DNA from: Lithobates sylvaticus | Lineage: Eukaryota > Chordata > Amphibia > Anura > Ranidae | NCBI GenBank assembly: GCA_028564925.1 | Contig: CM053029.1 | Location: forward strand, 185,372,786 to 185,436,785 | DNA length: 64,000 nucleotides | Reading direction: 5' to 3' | Shown: positions 62,826 to 64,000 of the stretch, piece by piece | Position numbering within the stretch: the first letter of the stretch is position 1 | How the letters are laid out: each line of letters begins with the position of its first letter | Made by a program: the position numbers and the translations under genes | Notes under the pieces: generated by a model | Told to the model about the DNA's origin: nothing | Database searches by the model: none | The model's input: only the letters and a program-made list of their open reading frames with translations

Positions 62826-62831
62826 CTTTAA

Positions 62832-62883
62832 TGCAAGGAATGCATTAAGATAAAAAACGTTTTTCGCTTTAGTATCACCTTAA
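62832..62883. mobile_element. End fragment of the 8316-8805 MITE family
   Basis: TGCAAGGAATGCATTAAGAT followed by AAAAAACG and a worn CGCTTTAGTATCACC end before TTAA matches the left end of the family. Confidence 0.55.
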
Positions 62884-62899
62884 TCCCAAATTAACCCTG

Positions 62900-63504
62900 A
62901 GGCTGGGTTCACACCATTGTGAATTGGATGCGGATTTCCCCTCATCCAATTCGCATATCAGGAGATTGTGACCGGTATCCTGTCAAAACCCACCCTTCAG
63001 TTTTGTAAACACGCCTGCGAAGATCCGCCCCTTAGAGAAATCCACCCACATTGTATGAGCTCTGCCCATCATGCGGCCTCTTCTGTATGCATCCGCCCCT
63101 ACACCCGCCCCTTGCAGAGTTGCACGAACATCGTGAGCGTGTGGCACAATGTAGTCTTAATTGCCCAGGCGCCGTGTACAGCTGATGAACAGCTGTTCAT
63201 GTTTGGAGACTTTTAGAGTCTCCTTTGTCCTCCGTACTGCGCAAGCGCTGCGCTTGCACAGTACAGGGCGGACACTATCCGAGGGGGAACCTTTCTCGGC
63301 AGAACACCGGCTCTCTATGGAGCTGGTTCACACATCTCTGGAGCGGCACCGGACTGAATTGCACAGGAGTCCTGTGCGTCTCCTGTTCTGTTTCTGGTCC
63401 GAATTCATTCAAAAATTCGGACTGAAAATGGACCTGCAACGGTGAACAGGGACACCCCGGTCCCCTGCTGTGAGCCGCACCGTGCGGCAGTGTGAACCCA
63501 GCCT
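62900..63504. mobile_element. MITE with AGGCTGGGTTCACAC termini, longer copy
   Basis: AGGCTGGGTTCACACCATTG and CAGTGTGAACCCAGCCT are inverted. At 605 bp it is longer than the copy at 15752-16132 and includes a GC-rich centre with GCGCAAGCGCTGCGCTTGC. Flanks TGA and TAA are compatible with a worn 3-bp duplication. Confidence 0.82.
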
Positions 63505-64000
63505 AAGTAGCCCATACTCCCCTTCTCCTCTTGGCTATTTTTTATCTACTGATATATTTTTTTATCAATGATGTTTTTTGTCTTTATTTTTCATTCTTTT
63601 GTTTTTGTTTTCAGTGTCAATAAAAAATAATGCACAACATTTAATAAAAAGTTACTTTTTTTTTCATTTGCAAACAACTTTGCCATACTTAGTACCAAGG
63701 CATCACTTTAGTGTCATTTTAAACAGAACAAAACTTAAAACGAAATTTACATTTTACTTACAGTAAAAACTGTTTTAATAACTGGTCAATAGGAAAAATA
63801 TATTTTTTTACATTTTTTGTTTGTAAATTACATGGAAAATAAAAAGAAATTGCAAGACAGTATTACCAAAAGAAAGCCCAGTTTGCTCCCAAACTAAAAC
63901 AATGTATTACTTTGTTATCTTATGCAATGACAAACTTATCACTGAATAAACAGGCCCATTTTGGAATGAAAAAAAAGGGTCCATAAGGGGTATACAGGTG
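63505..64000. other. AT-rich stretch with no recognised feature
   Basis: Many A and T runs and AATAAA-like words, no element ends or coding features. Runs off the right edge. Confidence 0.5.

Overview
The window reads as intergenic or intronic DNA of an amphibian, most likely an anuran. The basis is the repeat content: a DIRS tyrosine-recombinase retrotransposon, Penelope-like elements, L1/Tx1-type LINEs, several Tc1 families, many hAT elements, Harbinger-type MITEs and a very abundant TTAA-flanked repeat of about 1 kb that I associate with frog genomes. I see no intact host gene. The only clear host-derived coding sequence is an intronless SNRPF (Sm-F) retrocopy. Family names come from memory of sequence motifs; no database was searched.

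Layout. 1-0.4 kb: GA-rich low complexity. 1-2.4 kb: recombinase end of a DIRS element with its inverted repeats. 2.9-4.9 kb: LTR-type fossils and a 33-bp perfect hairpin. 5.1-7.4 kb: a CAG-ended repeat, then a Tc1 relic split by a hAT element. 8.2-9.2 kb: a LINE 3' end carrying a MITE that carries another MITE. 9.5-13.1 kb: an L1 relic split by a 2.6-kb palindromic hAT element. 13.1-19.6 kb: a decayed hAT transposon that hosts the SNRPF retrocopy and several MITEs. 20.9-23.2 kb: a deleted L1. 24.3-31.9 kb: Harbinger and TTAA-type elements, one nested in an older relative. 33.1-36.4 kb: two Tc1 elements, one split by a Harbinger MITE and one by a solo LTR. 37.0-42.2 kb: Harbinger MITE, SINE, second hAT transposase relic, LTR end, AT microsatellite, L1 end. 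42.2-44.4 kb: a hAT element built around two minisatellites, then a solo LTR inside an (AT)n tract. 44.5-47.2 kb: two Penelope-like copies head to head. 47.2-50.8 kb: mixed fragments. 50.8-54.0 kb: a hAT element full of a 31-bp minisatellite. 54-64 kb: more MITEs, a second copy of the 5.1-kb repeat in inverse orientation, a hAT with a 23-bp minisatellite, and a few stretches that look single-copy.

The elements do not act as a pathway; the content is a layered insertion history. The strongest structural evidence is target-site duplication: seven hAT insertions have 8-bp duplications I could read on both sides, Harbinger MITEs have 3-bp TAA or TTA (two with a natural empty site in this window), and the TTAA-type elements repeatedly abut on one shared TTAA. 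Long open frames in the minisatellites are artefacts of stop-free repeat units.
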